Shown here piece by piece: positions 1 to 11,139 of a DNA stretch of 64,000 nucleotides (position 1 is the stretch's first letter; every line of letters starts with the position of its first letter). Both the position numbers and the translations under genes were made by a program. The stretch is from CAVPXC01 sp963709505 (GTDB lineage Bacteria > Chloroflexota > Anaerolineae > JAAEKA01), in contig CAVPXC010000011.1 of the NCBI GenBank assembly GCA_963709505.1, forward strand, positions 1-64,000. The letters are read 5' to 3'. The notes beneath the pieces were generated by a model. It was not told the origin of the DNA, did not search any database, and saw only the letters and a list, made by a program, of their open reading frames with translations.

Positions 1-773
1 AGGTGGTACAGATCGACCGATTGGTCATAGGCGGATAGCGCATCCTCCCACCGCGCCTGGAATTGAAACACGCGCCCCAAGTTGGCAGCGGCCTTGGCCT
101 GGCCTCGCAGCTTGCCGGTTTTCTTGAACAGGCGATCGGCCTCCCTGAGATGGCCGATCGCGGCGTCGAGCTCCCCGCGCTCGATGCAGACAATCCCCCA
201 GTTGTTTTAAGTCACCGCCAGTTCTCTGAGATCTCCCAGGCGTTCGAAGATGCCGGCCAACTCCCTGCAGCACATCTCGGCCACTCCTGGGTTGCCCAAG
301 GTCAAGTGCAGTTGGCTCAAGGTGCCTAACACACGAGCTGACCCTGGCTGATCGTCCAACTGATTGAACAGGGCATGGGCTCTCAGCTGGAGTTCAAGCG
401 CTCTCTCCGTCCTGCCCAGGACACGGCAGAGCTCCCCAAGTTGAACCAAAATGGTTGCCTCGTCGTCACGGAGACCGGCCAGTTGGCTGAGATCAAGCGC
501 TTTTTCCAGAGTGCTTTGCCAGGTAAGCCACTGACCGCGAAATTCAACGAAAAACCACAGAGCCTGTACCAGTCTCAAGCCAGTACGCAATGCAGTCGGA
601 TCAAGACTTGCATGGTAAATGGCCTTCATTAGATTGTCTAGCTCCAAATCCAATATGACAAAGTCGTGGTGATGAGCTATGACGAAATCTAACCAAGCCT
701 CCGCGTTTTGGGCGACCTTCTGACGAAATTGATCGAGAAAGCTTCGTGAAATCAGAGGCGTTGACGAGCTCAT
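1..773 (-). CDS. TPR-repeat protein, partner of the NB-ARC ATPase (partial; in-frame stop)
   Basis: The gene runs off the left edge. The first 188 codons give alpha-helical tetratricopeptide-like repeats, for example ATILVQLGELCRVLGRTERA and ARVLGTLSQLHLTLGNPG. A TAA at 207-209 then interrupts the frame, but translation in the same frame beyond it still reads as TPR (NNWGIVCIERGELDAAIGHL). This implies one substitution, probably TTA (Leu) to TAA, rather than a natural end. The ATG overlaps the stop of the NB-ARC gene by 4 bp (ATGA), so the two are translationally coupled. TPR arrays commonly form the ligand-sensing C-terminal half of STAND proteins, so this is inferred to be the sensor half of a split NLR-like protein. 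The stop could be genuine or a consensus error. Confidence 0.75.
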
Positions 774-2215
774 GATTTCATGTCTTTAGTTGCGTTCCAG
801 TTGATAACTTCCTGAAGGAGGAACGTCTCTGTGAGTCGGTGGATACCGTATCGGCGGGTTCTAAAGTCGCCACTTACGTTGATTAGTGAAAGACCAATAA
901 GCTGCTCTAATGCCTCCAGCAGGCCGCCACCCTTGACATCAGAGACCCGCTCAATGTTCGCCAATTCGGTTCCGCTGGCGGAAAACAAGGGCATCAATGA
1001 CAACACCGATTGGGCTTCTGATGAGAGCTGTTTCCAAGAGTTCCAGTAGATGAAACGATAGAATTCATCGGCTTTCCGTCCCTGGGCTTCTCGCAGATTC
1101 TGCAAGACTCGATCTAGGGGCAAGTAGCACAACTGTCCTACCACTAGCTTCAAGGCTAATGGATTTCCGCCTACTGTCTCGAAAATCGGGTTCAGATCTT
1201 CTTCGTCGGCAGCTGCGACGTCAGGTAGATTTCTGATACTCGCTTCGTGCCGCACCAGTCTTGTTGCATCAGATTGTGACAGTTCCGGAACTGCGACATG
1301 ATGAATATCCGGGTCTGAGTGTAGCGCTTCTCGAGACGTCAGGAGGAATTTCGACGGTCCAGCTAGTGTTCTCAGGAGGGGTACCAGCGTTTGTAGATCA
1401 CTTAACGTCTCCAAGTTATCGACAATAACTAGGTATGGAAATTGTCGCATCAATGTCTGGAGCGCGCGCAGCGCCTCATTCACAGAAAAGGGTATCGGCA
1501 TGGCACTAGCTGGAAGTAGTTGGGTCGCAAGTCTCTCAGTCAGGTCAGCCGCTGTCAAAGCGGGTTGATCGACTGGTCTAATGAAACCGCCTGGGTCGAA
1601 GGATTGATGTTGTGCGCTCACCCAGGCAAAGTCGCAAAATGCCCTTTCCTCAAGGACGAGCCGCTTATAGATCATATGAGCCAGAGCCGTTTTCCCGATT
1701 CCGCCTAGCCCTGTCAACACAACCCACCACGGCGGCTTTGAGGCAAGCAGCACCTGCCGAAGGCGATCAAGCTGACTGTCCACACCAATGAGTTGATCAT
1801 ACGTCTGAATTGGTACCCTGGCATCGAAATCAGACAGGCGCATCGCATGATCTTCCTGCTCCATCTCAAAGAGGATTACCGCCAGTCGGTGGATGGCTTG
1901 TTTCTGCATTTTGTACAGGGTCAATTCGGCTACATTGAGTTCGTTGGCTATAACAAACGATGGCTTCCCTTCGGCGAAACGCTTTAGCAGAATAATCGCA
2001 TCGCTTTCATATCTCGATTGCAGTATTCTTAGGGCTGCCAGAAGAACCTGGTTGGTGACCTGTCGCCTGCCGGCGTGATCGACATTTCCTACTCGCTGGA
2101 TTGCCTTTAGAACACCTGTTGAAACATCGATTGGGTCAGATTTATGCCAATTTGATAGAGCTTTGTGTACAGATATCTCAAATTTGCTAAATAACTCGGA
2201 ATTGACTGCTGCCAT
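770..2215 (-). CDS. NB-ARC (STAND) NTPase with N-terminal helix-turn-helix-like domain
   Basis: This is a signal-transduction NTPase of the STAND class (NB-ARC/AP-ATPase). It shows the P-loop GLGGIGKTALAH (about residues 169-180), Walker B YLVIVDNLE (about 261-269), the sensor segment LLTSRE (about 291) and the GxP motif VGGNPLALKL (about 348), followed by a winged-helix-like region. Residues about 72-115 look like a sigma-region-4 type HTH, unusual at this position. I chose the ATG at 2215 because AGAAAGG lies 9 bp upstream; a TTG at 2236 is the alternative. The gene overlaps the recombinase end by 29 bp and the TPR gene by 4 bp. STAND proteins serve in regulation and in anti-phage defence; the actual role here is not shown by the sequence. 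Confidence 0.85.
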   Translation of the reverse strand: MAAVNSELFSKFEISVHKALSNWHKSDPIDVSTGVLKAIQRVGNVDHAGRRQVTNQVLLAALRILQSRYESDAIILLKRFAEGKPSFVIANELNVAELTLYKMQKQAIHRLAVILFEMEQEDHAMRLSDFDARVPIQTYDQLIGVDSQLDRLRQVLLASKPPWWVVLTGLGGIGKTALAHMIYKRLVLEERAFCDFAWVSAQHQSFDPGGFIRPVDQPALTAADLTERLATQLLPASAMPIPFSVNEALRALQTLMRQFPYLVIVDNLETLSDLQTLVPLLRTLAGPSKFLLTSREALHSDPDIHHVAVPELSQSDATRLVRHEASIRNLPDVAAADEEDLNPIFETVGGNPLALKLVVGQLCYLPLDRVLQNLREAQGRKADEFYRFIYWNSWKQLSSEAQSVLSLMPLFSASGTELANIERVSDVKGGGLLEALEQLIGLSLINVSGDFRTRRYGIHRLTETFLLQEVINWNATKDMKS

Positions 2216-4250
2216 TGTGTCGTACCTTTCTGTCAATCTTGATTTTGCACATTACACAGAGTCGCGAGATCTGCTGAGTGACAAAGGCGATGTTGCTGGA
2301 TATTTCTGCCTGTCGAGTGGGCCAGTCGGCTACGGCAACCGCCTCGATCTTGGCCATCGCAGAGGCGAATTGACCTTGCACCGTTGCATCGTGGATCCGG
2401 GCGTAGATCAGCGTCTCATTGATATCTCGATGGCCCAAGAGTTTTTGCAAGGAGGTGATGGGCATGCCTTGATTGATGAGAAAAGTCGCCAACGTATGCC
2501 GCAGGCGATGGGGCGACAGTCCCTCGATGCCTGCCTTCTGTCCGAAGCACTGCAGTCGGTCAGGGATCAGATGTGGCTTGACCGCAGAACTTCGGTACAC
2601 GAGCAAGTGGTCAGTAGGCGCTGATTCTCGGACCATCAGGTAGGCTTGCAGACATGCCACCAGGTGATCGGTGAGCGGGATCACACGATCTCGATCTCCC
2701 TTACCGGTCTGAACGCGCAGACGCTTGCCATTGAGGTCACAGTCGGGTAAGCGCAGGTTGAGCAGTTCGCTGTGCCGCACGCCGGTGTAGGCCAAAAGGT
2801 AGAACCAGGTGCGATTGAAGCGATCTGGCGGTTCATCGCCAGCAGTTTCGGCCTGAATGATCTGTTCCAGGCGTTGAAACTCACTTACGGTCAAGTAACG
2901 AGGCAAGTGATCACCCCCGTCAGGGGCTTCGACCCGCAGAATGGCGGCGTTGGTGATCCGATCTTGACCTAGTAGATCACGCCAGAACATGCGGAAGATC
3001 GTGAGTTGAGAAGCAATGCTGCGTGGCTTGATACCATCGGCCTGCCGAGCGCTGACATATGCGGCCAGGTCGGCTCGTTGCAAACCATCCAACTGCTGCC
3101 AGCCGCGATGGGTCACCAGCCAACGACAGATGCGACACAGGGTGCCGAAGTGCATTTGGGTTTGTGTTTTGGCTCGATGAGACTGCCAGCGCGGTATGCG
3201 TCGTCGGGTGTGCCAGACCACCGCATCTTTGAGCCAAGAAGGCAGATCCGCCGCCAGATGCTCCAGGTGCGCCAACAGGTCATCAGCAACCGGGCGCTTA
3301 TCGGGTTGAGAGGAAGAAAAGGCCGTGACGGCAGGCTTTTCAGTGGCAGACGCTCTTGGCTTTGAAGACGGCTGGTCCAGCCGTTCGATCGCTGCCAGAA
3401 ATTCGCTGCGGACTACGGGATCAGCGCCATCGATGTAGCCCTGGGTAGTCTGCAAATTACTATGGCCCAGCAGTTTAGCGAAACTGTCGATCGGCATACT
3501 GTGTTCTGCCAAACGACGGGCGAAAGTATGGCGTAACTGGTGACAACTGAACGTAACCCCAGCTCGTTCGCAATGCTGTTTCAAGCGGAACTGCACGCCG
3601 GCGACGCTCATGGGTTGTCCATGCTGATTCAGAAACAGATGGGCGCTCTTAGCTTGTGGGCGTTCTTCTAGCCAGTCTTGAAAATGATGCATAACATCTG
3701 CGGTTAGCCAAACGGTGCGCTCTTTGTCGCCCTTGCCACGCACCCGCAGTGGAGTCGAGCGTAAAGGCTCCCGTGTCCTGCACATCGCCTAGCTGCAAGC
3801 TGACTACTTCGCCAACTCGCAGTCCGGCGCCGACCATGAGTGTGAATATGGCGCGGTCCCGACAATCATCGATCACCGTGAATAGCTGAGCAACCGTTTC
3901 ATCGCTGACGTCTCGTGGCAAGCGACGCCCTGGCCGAATACTGTGACGTTTCCAGCGCACCGGATTTCGCCAAATATCATCTCCGGCCTCACCGATGAGA
4001 AACTTAAAGAGACTGGAAATCGTCGACAAGCGCCGATTGATCGTAGACGCTCGCAGACCCTGTTCGCTCTGCCATTGCACAAAATCGTCGATCGTCCTGG
4101 TCGTGATCGCTTGAACCGATTTATCACCGACGAACCGATGAAACAGGGTCAAATCGCTCACGTAGTGCTTGGCTGTACTTCGTTCTGGGTATGGTATCTT
4201 GTTTCAAGATAGCGTTTGAACCTGGCAAATTCTTCTTCCATAGCTTCCAT
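2187..4250 (-). CDS. Tandemly fused double tyrosine recombinase (reading frame interrupted by two indels)
   Basis: One continuous coding stretch of about 688 codons holds two complete phage-integrase-type recombinases. The first has a SAM-like core-binding domain (STINRRLSTISSLFKFL), the first catalytic Arg in GAGLRVGE, HQLRHTFARRL, then LGHSNLQTTQGYID. The second has a new core-binding domain, YTGVRHSELLNL, HRLRHTLATFL and LGHRDINETLIYARI. No stop separates them. Frame changes are needed near 4181-4192 and near 3750-3765. The ATG at 4250 is chosen because GGAG lies 5 bp upstream and the translation from there (MEAMEEEFARFKRYLETRY) continues the domain. The indels may be consensus errors, since core genes in this window carry such errors too. 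The gene is upstream of, and overlaps, the NB-ARC gene. Confidence 0.8.
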
Positions 4251-4271
4251 TGAATCTCCCGTTTGCTTGAG

Positions 4272-4277
4272 ATACTG
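4272..4277. repeat. Target-site duplication, left copy (ATACTG)
   Basis: The six bases directly outside the left inverted repeat are repeated in direct orientation at 6069-6074, directly outside the right inverted repeat. This is the expected footprint of one transposition event. Confidence 0.8.
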
Positions 4278-6068
4278 GAGGGTTCGACAGACCCTTTGAT
4301 CGGTTACGTTCAAACGTAACCGATGCGTAACCGAGTTAAGGTCGATTACGTTTGAACGTAACCGATTGGAGGTCGGTTACGTTTTGCTCGCCAGGTGTTC
4401 TTTCGGGGGTAAAATGGAGTTGGAGCGACACCATTGCAACCCTTTAGGAGAGAACACCATGACGAGCAATCCCATTATAGCCTGGACGCACATTTTGCAA
4501 CAGCGAAGGCGTCCAAGAGATCGGTTCAACCTCCGTGACTTCGCCGAAGAACCAGGACTCGTGCCGGGTTTCGTGCGGCAGTGTCCGGTGGCGATGCGCA
4601 CGTTGGACCTGGTGGGTCCACTGGACTGGGCCTGTTTCGAGGAACGGGACCTGGATCTGGGTTGGCATATGCGGCCAGTGCCCTATGCAGCCTTTCGCCG
4701 CCGGGTGCTTGGTCAAGCTGGATCAGCGCCTGGCATCGATGGGCGCCTTGCGCCAATATCTGGTGGACCATCCGGCGCTGGTGTGGTTACTGGGCTTTCC
4801 ATTGATAAGTTCCAGTCGCTATGCCTGGGGCTTCGATGCTGACGCCAGCTTGCCAACCCAGCGCCACTTGACCCGGATGTTGCGCACCCTGCCCAACTCG
4901 CGGCTGCAATGCCTGCTGACAAGCACCGTCACGCTGCTGCAGACCGAGTTGGCCGAGGTTGATGTCCGATTGGGCGAAACCATCGCCCTGGATACCAAGC
5001 ATATCCTGGCCTGGGTCAAGGAGAACAATCCCAAGGCCTACATCGCTGACCGTTACGACAAGGAGAAGCAACCCAAAGGCGATCCCGATTGTCGACTCGG
5101 CTGCAAACGCCGTCACAACCAACTCGCCTTGGCTCAAGAAGCGCCGCCAACGCCGTCGGCCGAGCCTCGACCCGCCAACAAGGTTTCCGTGGGCGAGTTC
5201 TATTGGGGCTATGCGTCGGGCGTCGTCGCTGCCAAGGCCGATGGCTGGGGCGAGTTCGTTCTGGCCGAACTCACTCAGCCCTTCGACAAGAGCGACCCGT
5301 CCTACTTCTTTCCATTAATGAAGCAGGTCGAGCAACGTCTCGGCTTCAAACCACGCTTTGGCGCGCTCGATGCGGCGTTTGACGCCTGGTACGTGTACGA
5401 CTACTTCCACCGGGAAGACGATCCTGACGCATTCGCAGCCGTGCCTTTCTCTGAAAAAGGCGGCTACAAGGTCACCGATCGCCAGTTCAGCCCGGACGGG
5501 CTGCCCTTGTGTGCGGCGGGCAAACCGATGCCACTCAAGCTCACCTACATCGATCGGACCGTGACGCTCATCGAGCACGAGCGCGGCAAGTATGTTTGCC
5601 CGTTGCGCCATCCGGAAGCGACCGGTGAAACCTGTCCGATCAACCACGAGAATTGGGCGAAAGAGGGCTGCACCGTCACGATGCCTACCAGCATCGGCGC
5701 TCGACTGCGTTACCAGCTTGATCGGGACAGCGAAGCTTACAAGCAAGTCTACCGCCAGCGCACCGCCGACGAGCGAATCAACAGCCAAGCCGTTGCTTTG
5801 GGTATCGAAAGACCCAAATTGCGCAACGGTGCGGCCATCGCCAACCTGAACACCCTGATCTACGTGCTGATCAACCTGCGTGCTTTGCAGCGAATCCGGC
5901 AGCTCAAGGCTGAACGGCTCGCTGGAACTGCCTAATGGCACGCTCACAACCAACGAAACCTGACGTCGCTCCACTTTTTTCACAAACGTAACAGACTTTA
6001 GGTCGATTACGTTTTCTCGAAGCTCAAACGTAACCGAAACGTAATCGACCTAAGTCTGTCCAACCCTC
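4278..6068 (+). mobile_element. Complete insertion sequence with target-site duplication
   Basis: The ends are 15-bp inverted repeats with one mismatch (GAGGGTTCGACAGAC at 4278-4292 and its complement at 6054-6068). They are flanked by the direct repeat ATACTG at 4272-4277 and 6069-6074, a 6-bp target duplication. Inside both ends lie several copies of a CGRTTACGTT / AACGTAAYCG motif, in both orientations, which are likely transposase-binding sites. The single gene encodes a DDE-type transposase. The insertion lies 22 bp upstream of the double recombinase start codon and probably separates that gene from its original promoter. Confidence 0.9.
4459..5935 (+). CDS. DDE-type transposase of the insertion sequence (one frameshift)
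   Basis: The ATG at 4459 follows AGGAGAGA. The protein begins MTSNPIIAWTHILQQRRRPR and changes frame near 4695-4715; it then continues to 5935, about 490 residues in all. A first catalytic Asp candidate lies in IALDTKHILAWVKENN, followed by a basic and cysteine-containing stretch (GDPDCRLGCKRRHNQ), a second acidic block (FGALDAAFDAWYVYDYF) and a C-terminal helix rich in Arg and Glu. The pattern fits the IS4-like/RNase H-fold DDE superfamily, but I could not name the IS family. It is the only gene in the element. The frameshift could be genuine, an indel error, or a programmed event, though no slippery signal was recognised. Confidence 0.8.
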
Positions 6069-6074
6069 ATACTG
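6069..6074. repeat. Target-site duplication, right copy (ATACTG)
   Basis: This is the direct repeat matching 4272-4277. Removing the element and one copy rebuilds an uninterrupted sequence in front of the double recombinase gene. Confidence 0.8.
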
Positions 6075-6141
6075 TTATTCTACCTTAACCTCGGGCAACT
6101 CAGTGTATGCAAAACCAACATGTCAACCAGAATCCATGATT

Positions 6142-7507
<1,366 letters not shown>

Positions 7508-7518
7508 GGGGAGTCCTT

Positions 7519-7622
7519 GGTGAGATGGTGAGTTAGTGCGGTAGTGAGATAGTGTCGGAGTGTCAGGGTGTCAGGTGGCGGAGTAGCGGCGTTCCGCACT
7601 ACCGCACTACCGCACTACCCCT
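7519..7622. repeat. Octamer tandem repeats in two inverted arms, upstream of the beta-glucosidase
   Basis: The left arm is built from degenerate 8-bp units starting GTG (GTGAGATG, GTGAGTTA, GTGCGGTA, GTGAGATA). The right arm repeats ACTACCGC three times, which is the complement of the GTGCGGTA unit. A transcript would fold into a long hairpin that can pair in several registers. It is one of the recurring 7/8-bp repeat hairpins of this window. Confidence 0.75.
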
Positions 7623-7808
7623 TTCCGTCGTCAGTGTCACTATTGTACATAGGGAGTGACATGGATGGAAATCCTCCCGGCCGCATCAATCTGCAGCCGC
7701 CTCCGATCCTTCCATTCCGCAAATCCTGCTCTCCCCCCTCCGATCCGCCCCTCCGCCAACACCTGCACTGCGCGCAGGTGCGAGTGTCCACGGTTCTCCC
7801 CCGTCACA
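7623..7808. other. Intergenic module repeated at 10800-10970
   Basis: About 100 bp here (roughly 7705-7800, CCTTCCATTCCGCAAATCCT onward) recurs with few changes at roughly 10864-10960. In both places it lies between a TACAAT-containing promoter region of the downstream minus-strand gene and the ACTGGACGGG hairpin of the upstream gene. No gene is seen in it. It appears to be part of a duplicated intergenic unit of the secreted-protein array. Confidence 0.65.
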
Positions 7809-7845
7809 AAAGAACTGGACGGGCCCACGACCCGTCCAGTTCTTT
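7809..7845 (-). terminator. ACTGGACGGG hairpin terminator of the M4 peptidase gene
   Basis: A perfect 15-bp inverted repeat (AAAGAACTGGACGGG and complement) with a 7-nt loop is followed on the minus strand by a T-rich run. It lies about 130 bp after the peptidase stop. The same stem occurs at 10971, 13253, 16034 and 17337. Confidence 0.8.
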
Positions 7846-7944
7846 CATCGATCACCGCTCCGCAAGCGGAGTGGCAAGGCGAGTAGCATTGCAGCCAGCA
7901 GATCGGCAGGCGACCGGTAGACCAGGCAAGCATAACACGCTTTC

Positions 7945-7979
7945 CCAGTCTACCAGTCTACCAGTCTACCAACCTACTT
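7945..7979 (-). repeat. Octamer repeat at the stop codon of the M4 peptidase gene
   Basis: Read on the minus strand, the stop TAG is followed at once by GGTAGACT repeated three times. The repeat unit itself carries a TAG. Confidence 0.7.
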
Positions 7980-10572
7980 CCCCACCTTCCGCCGCAGCGC
8001 GTAGACGGTTGCCATCGCCAGGCCGGCTGCCATCGGCAGGGCCGCCAGCGGGATCGCCGGCGCCGCCAGTGGCGCAGGCAGATCGCTGCCTGCGCTCACG
8101 CCGCTCAAGGTCACTGCGGTCGCGCCCTCGCAGGCGTAGACGTTAACGTCGTCCACGTACCAGCCGAAGAGCCCGCCGCAGCCGTCCATGCCAAAGTCGT
8201 AGCGCAGCCGAACGGTGTTGCCCGGCGCAGCGCCCGCGGCCGCCAGGTCGATCTGCGACTGGCCCCAGCTTCCGTTGACGCTGCCGCCGTTGCTTCCGCT
8301 GAACGCGCGCTGGCCGGCCAGCGGGTTGGTGTTGCCGGCGCCCGCGGTCTGCAGGTTCCGGTTGGGGATGTTGAAGGTGTACGCGGCCTGAGGAATCAGG
8401 GTAAAGGCGCCGCCGTTGATGCTGATCTTGACGTTGCCGCCGTCCCAGCCCGCTTCCGAACTGATCCAGTGGTAGAAAGCCAGCCGCGCCGTGGTGATGT
8501 CGGCCGGGAGCGTGATTACCGGGCTGGTCATCTCCATCACGCCCGAGTAGTCGCCGGCGGCGCCGGAGCAGTTGCCCGCGTTGGGGTCGATCGCAAAGGC
8601 GGACTGTCCGCCGCTGCCCGGCGAGGGCGGGTTAAGCGTCGCCGCGGTCCAGTCGATCGGCGCAATGTACAGGAAGTTATGGCTCAGCGTCCACGCGCCG
8701 ATGCCGCTCGTGAAGGGCTCGTTCCAGATGTTGTTCACCGCGCCGCCAGCACACAGCGCCGGTGCGTTGGGGTTGAGCAGCGGCTGGAAGTTGCACTGGG
8801 TGGGCGCCGTGGTGAGCTGCGTCGCCGCAGTGGCATCGGCCACCTCGGTGCAGTCGGCCGCCGAGATGATCTGGCCGGAGGGCGTCGGGGTGGCATTGCT
8901 GGTGCTGAGCGCGTTCAGGTTCTGGCCCAACAGGTCGGTGCAGGACTGCGCCAGCGCGCTGGACAGCTCGGGGAAGCCCGAGGCCGGCCCCAGGTAGGTG
9001 GACTGGGCGCGCCAGAAGATGTGCGACGCCTTGGTCAGCCCCAGGGCGGTGACGGTCTGGCTGTTGTACGTGCCGCCGTCGGCCAGCAGGGCGAAGGTGT
9101 GGTTGGGCACGCCGGAGTTGCTGTGCACGCCGCCGCCGTCGCCGGTGCCGCAGTAGTAGCTGGCCGAGGTGACCCTGCCTGGGTCGCTGTAGCACTCGGG
9201 ACGCCACATGTCACGGATCGCGCCGCCGAAGGCCGTCGAAATCCTCGCCCATCAGCCAGCGATAGGTGACGTCGGTGCTGGGTGTGCCGGCGCCGAGGGT
9301 TGAACAGGCGCTGCCGTCGGAGGCGCGCGGGCCGCCGGGTGTATCGGAGCCGCGGCCGTTGAGCAGGTCCGCCACCTCGCCCCAGATGTCGGAGTAGGAC
9401 TCGTTCATCGCGCCGGGCTGCCAGGCGTAGATCAGGTTGCTTGTGTATTCGGTGTAGGCATGGCCCCACTCGTGCGAGACAACGTCGTCGGAGGTGACGC
9501 CGGTGCAGTAGTTGGTGCTGATGCCGTTCCAGTTGGCGTTGGGGCAGGAGATGCCGGGGTCGTTGTTGACCGTGCGCATCTGGGCGCCGGTGTTGTTGTA
9601 CGAGTCCCAGCCCGCCATGCTGCCGAACAGGTTGTAGCTCTCTTTAGCGCCATCCGCCTCGTTGTTCCAGTCGATGATCTGCTGCGCGGTGCCGCCGGCC
9701 CAGCCGCCCGGGATCGGATCCGGGTTGGGTGGGTTGGTCCAGACCACGTTGGCCAGGCTGGTCTCGGAAAGCTGCCGGCTGAGCGCCTCAGGCGCCTCCC
9801 CGTTGCGCTCGATGCCGCTGATCTGGTCGACGATCTGGCCGTCGAACGCGTCGACGTAGAAGAACTCGCGCACGGTGATGCCATTGCCGGCCTCCACCTG
9901 ATAGACCAGGCTGTCGCTGCCGGGAACGCCCTGCACCAGCCCGCTGCGGTAGACCATCAACGTCGTGCTGAGCACGCGCGTGTCAAAGGACGACACAGCG
10001 CCGCCTGCGGTGTTGGCCAGTTGGCTGTTGAGCTCCTGCACCGCAATGGCGCCGGCCTGCTCGGCGGATAGCTCGGGTGTGGTGCTGATCTTGACGCCCG
10101 GCACGGTTGCGCCGTTGGCTGCGCTCATGCGGCCAGCGGCGTCGAAGTGGGCCCGCAGGAAGCTGCCGAAGACCGGCACGCCACGGTGCGTCTGCGCATA
10201 GGAGACATGGGTCGTGCCGTAGGAGTCGACGACGACCCGGCTGCCTGCCAGTTGGCTGGCGGCGTCGGTCAGGCCGAAGGCGGCGCCGTAGGCGGTGAAG
10301 AAGGCCAGCGCCTGCTGCTCGGCCGGCTGCCCTGCGCCCGCAGGGAAGAGCGAGCCGCCCGGGGCGACAGACGCAAAGCTGACGACGCCAGTCGCCGAGC
10401 TGTAGCTGAAGCTGGCCGGACCGCTGGCGTCCTGGGTCAAGCGCTGCACGGCTTGGGCGACCGTTTCGGGATCGCTCGCAGGCGTGGCGGGCTGGGCGGC
10501 CGCGGCGATGGGTACCATCGCCAGCAGCAGGGCCAGGACGGCGAAGAGGTAGATGACGTGCTTGCGTTGCAT
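7974..10572 (-). CDS. Secreted M4 (thermolysin-like) metalloprotease with C-terminal sorting-like tail (one frameshift)
   Basis: The signal peptide begins MQRKHVIYLFAVLALLLAM and ends near AAAAQP. A propeptide of the fungalysin/thermolysin type follows. The catalytic zinc site is VVSHEWGHAYTEY with the third ligand in GAMNESYSDIWGE, and the domain continues with a GVPNHTFALLADGG-like active-site segment. A single extra G near 9232 breaks the frame; removal restores EDFDAFGGAIRDMW and gives about 865 residues. After the protease comes a beta-sandwich/anchor-type domain, then the shared tail AVTLSGVSAGSDLPAP, a hydrophobic stretch and YALRRKVGK. It is the first of six proteins here with this tail. 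It should act outside the cell, possibly anchored to the surface. Confidence 0.9.
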
Positions 10573-10756
10573 GCTGAGAGTCTCCTTGTCAAGCAAATGA
10601 GCCGGCACGGTAAAGGCCGGTTTCCCACGGTTGAGAGTACGGATGCGAGTCGGACTGGGACTCGAGCGCAAAGGGCTGGGCGATCGATAGAGCGCCTGAG
10701 TACAGGGTCGGGCCAGATAATCGGCGCGGCGTTTTGTTCGAGGCGTCACCTCCTTT
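10573..10756 (-). promoter_or_regulatory. Leader with perfect Shine-Dalgarno and in-frame GTG upstream of the M4 peptidase
   Basis: The sequence AAAGGAGGTGA (10746-10756) is the exact complement of the 16S anti-Shine-Dalgarno. It includes a GTG at 10749 that opens a frame of 59 codons reading straight into the peptidase ATG at 10572. The ATG has its own AAGGAG. Since the signal peptide starts at MQRK, I take the upstream part as a leader comparable to the upstream ORFs at 17031 and 19387. Translation from GTG would put 59 residues before the signal peptide. Confidence 0.55.
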
Positions 10757-10970
10757 CGGGCTGGTGGAAGTGTCAGGCGCCCTGTGGCGGAGTGTCAGGT
10801 AGGTGAGGTGTTATTGTACACAGATCGCGCGAACAAGTGAAATTAGCGGGGACGGAGTGGATATCCTTCCATTCCGCAAATCCTGCTCTCCCCCCTCCGA
10901 TCCGCGCCCCCGCCAACACCTGCACTGCGCGCGGGCGCAACTGACCGCGGTCCTCTCCCGCCAGCCAAAA

Positions 10971-11005
10971 AAGAACTGGACGGGCACACGACCCGTCCAG
11001 TTCTT
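10971..11005 (-). terminator. ACTGGACGGG hairpin terminator
   Basis: A 14-bp perfect stem (AAGAACTGGACGGG) with a short loop is followed on the minus strand by six T. It lies downstream of the truncated secreted-protein gene ending at 11133. Confidence 0.8.
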
Positions 11006-11139
11006 CTCATCGATCACCGCTCCGCAAGCGTTTAAACCAGCCGAGCAGCAAAGCGTCTAGACAGCCATCAGCAGACCGGCAAACAAAGTAATCAAGTCTT
11101 CACCTTCTCACCTTGTCACCTTGTCTCCTTGTCTACTTC
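11006..11139 (-). repeat. Conserved 3' UTR module of secreted-protein genes, copy 1
   Basis: From the stop codon, minus strand, there is a run of octamers (ACAAGGAG, ACAAGGTG, ACAAGGTG, AGAAGGTG), then about 100 bp ending in GCTTGCGGAGCGG just before the terminator hairpin. Nearly identical copies follow the stops at 16193 and 17498. The identity of non-coding sequence points to recent duplication or gene conversion. Confidence 0.75.
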
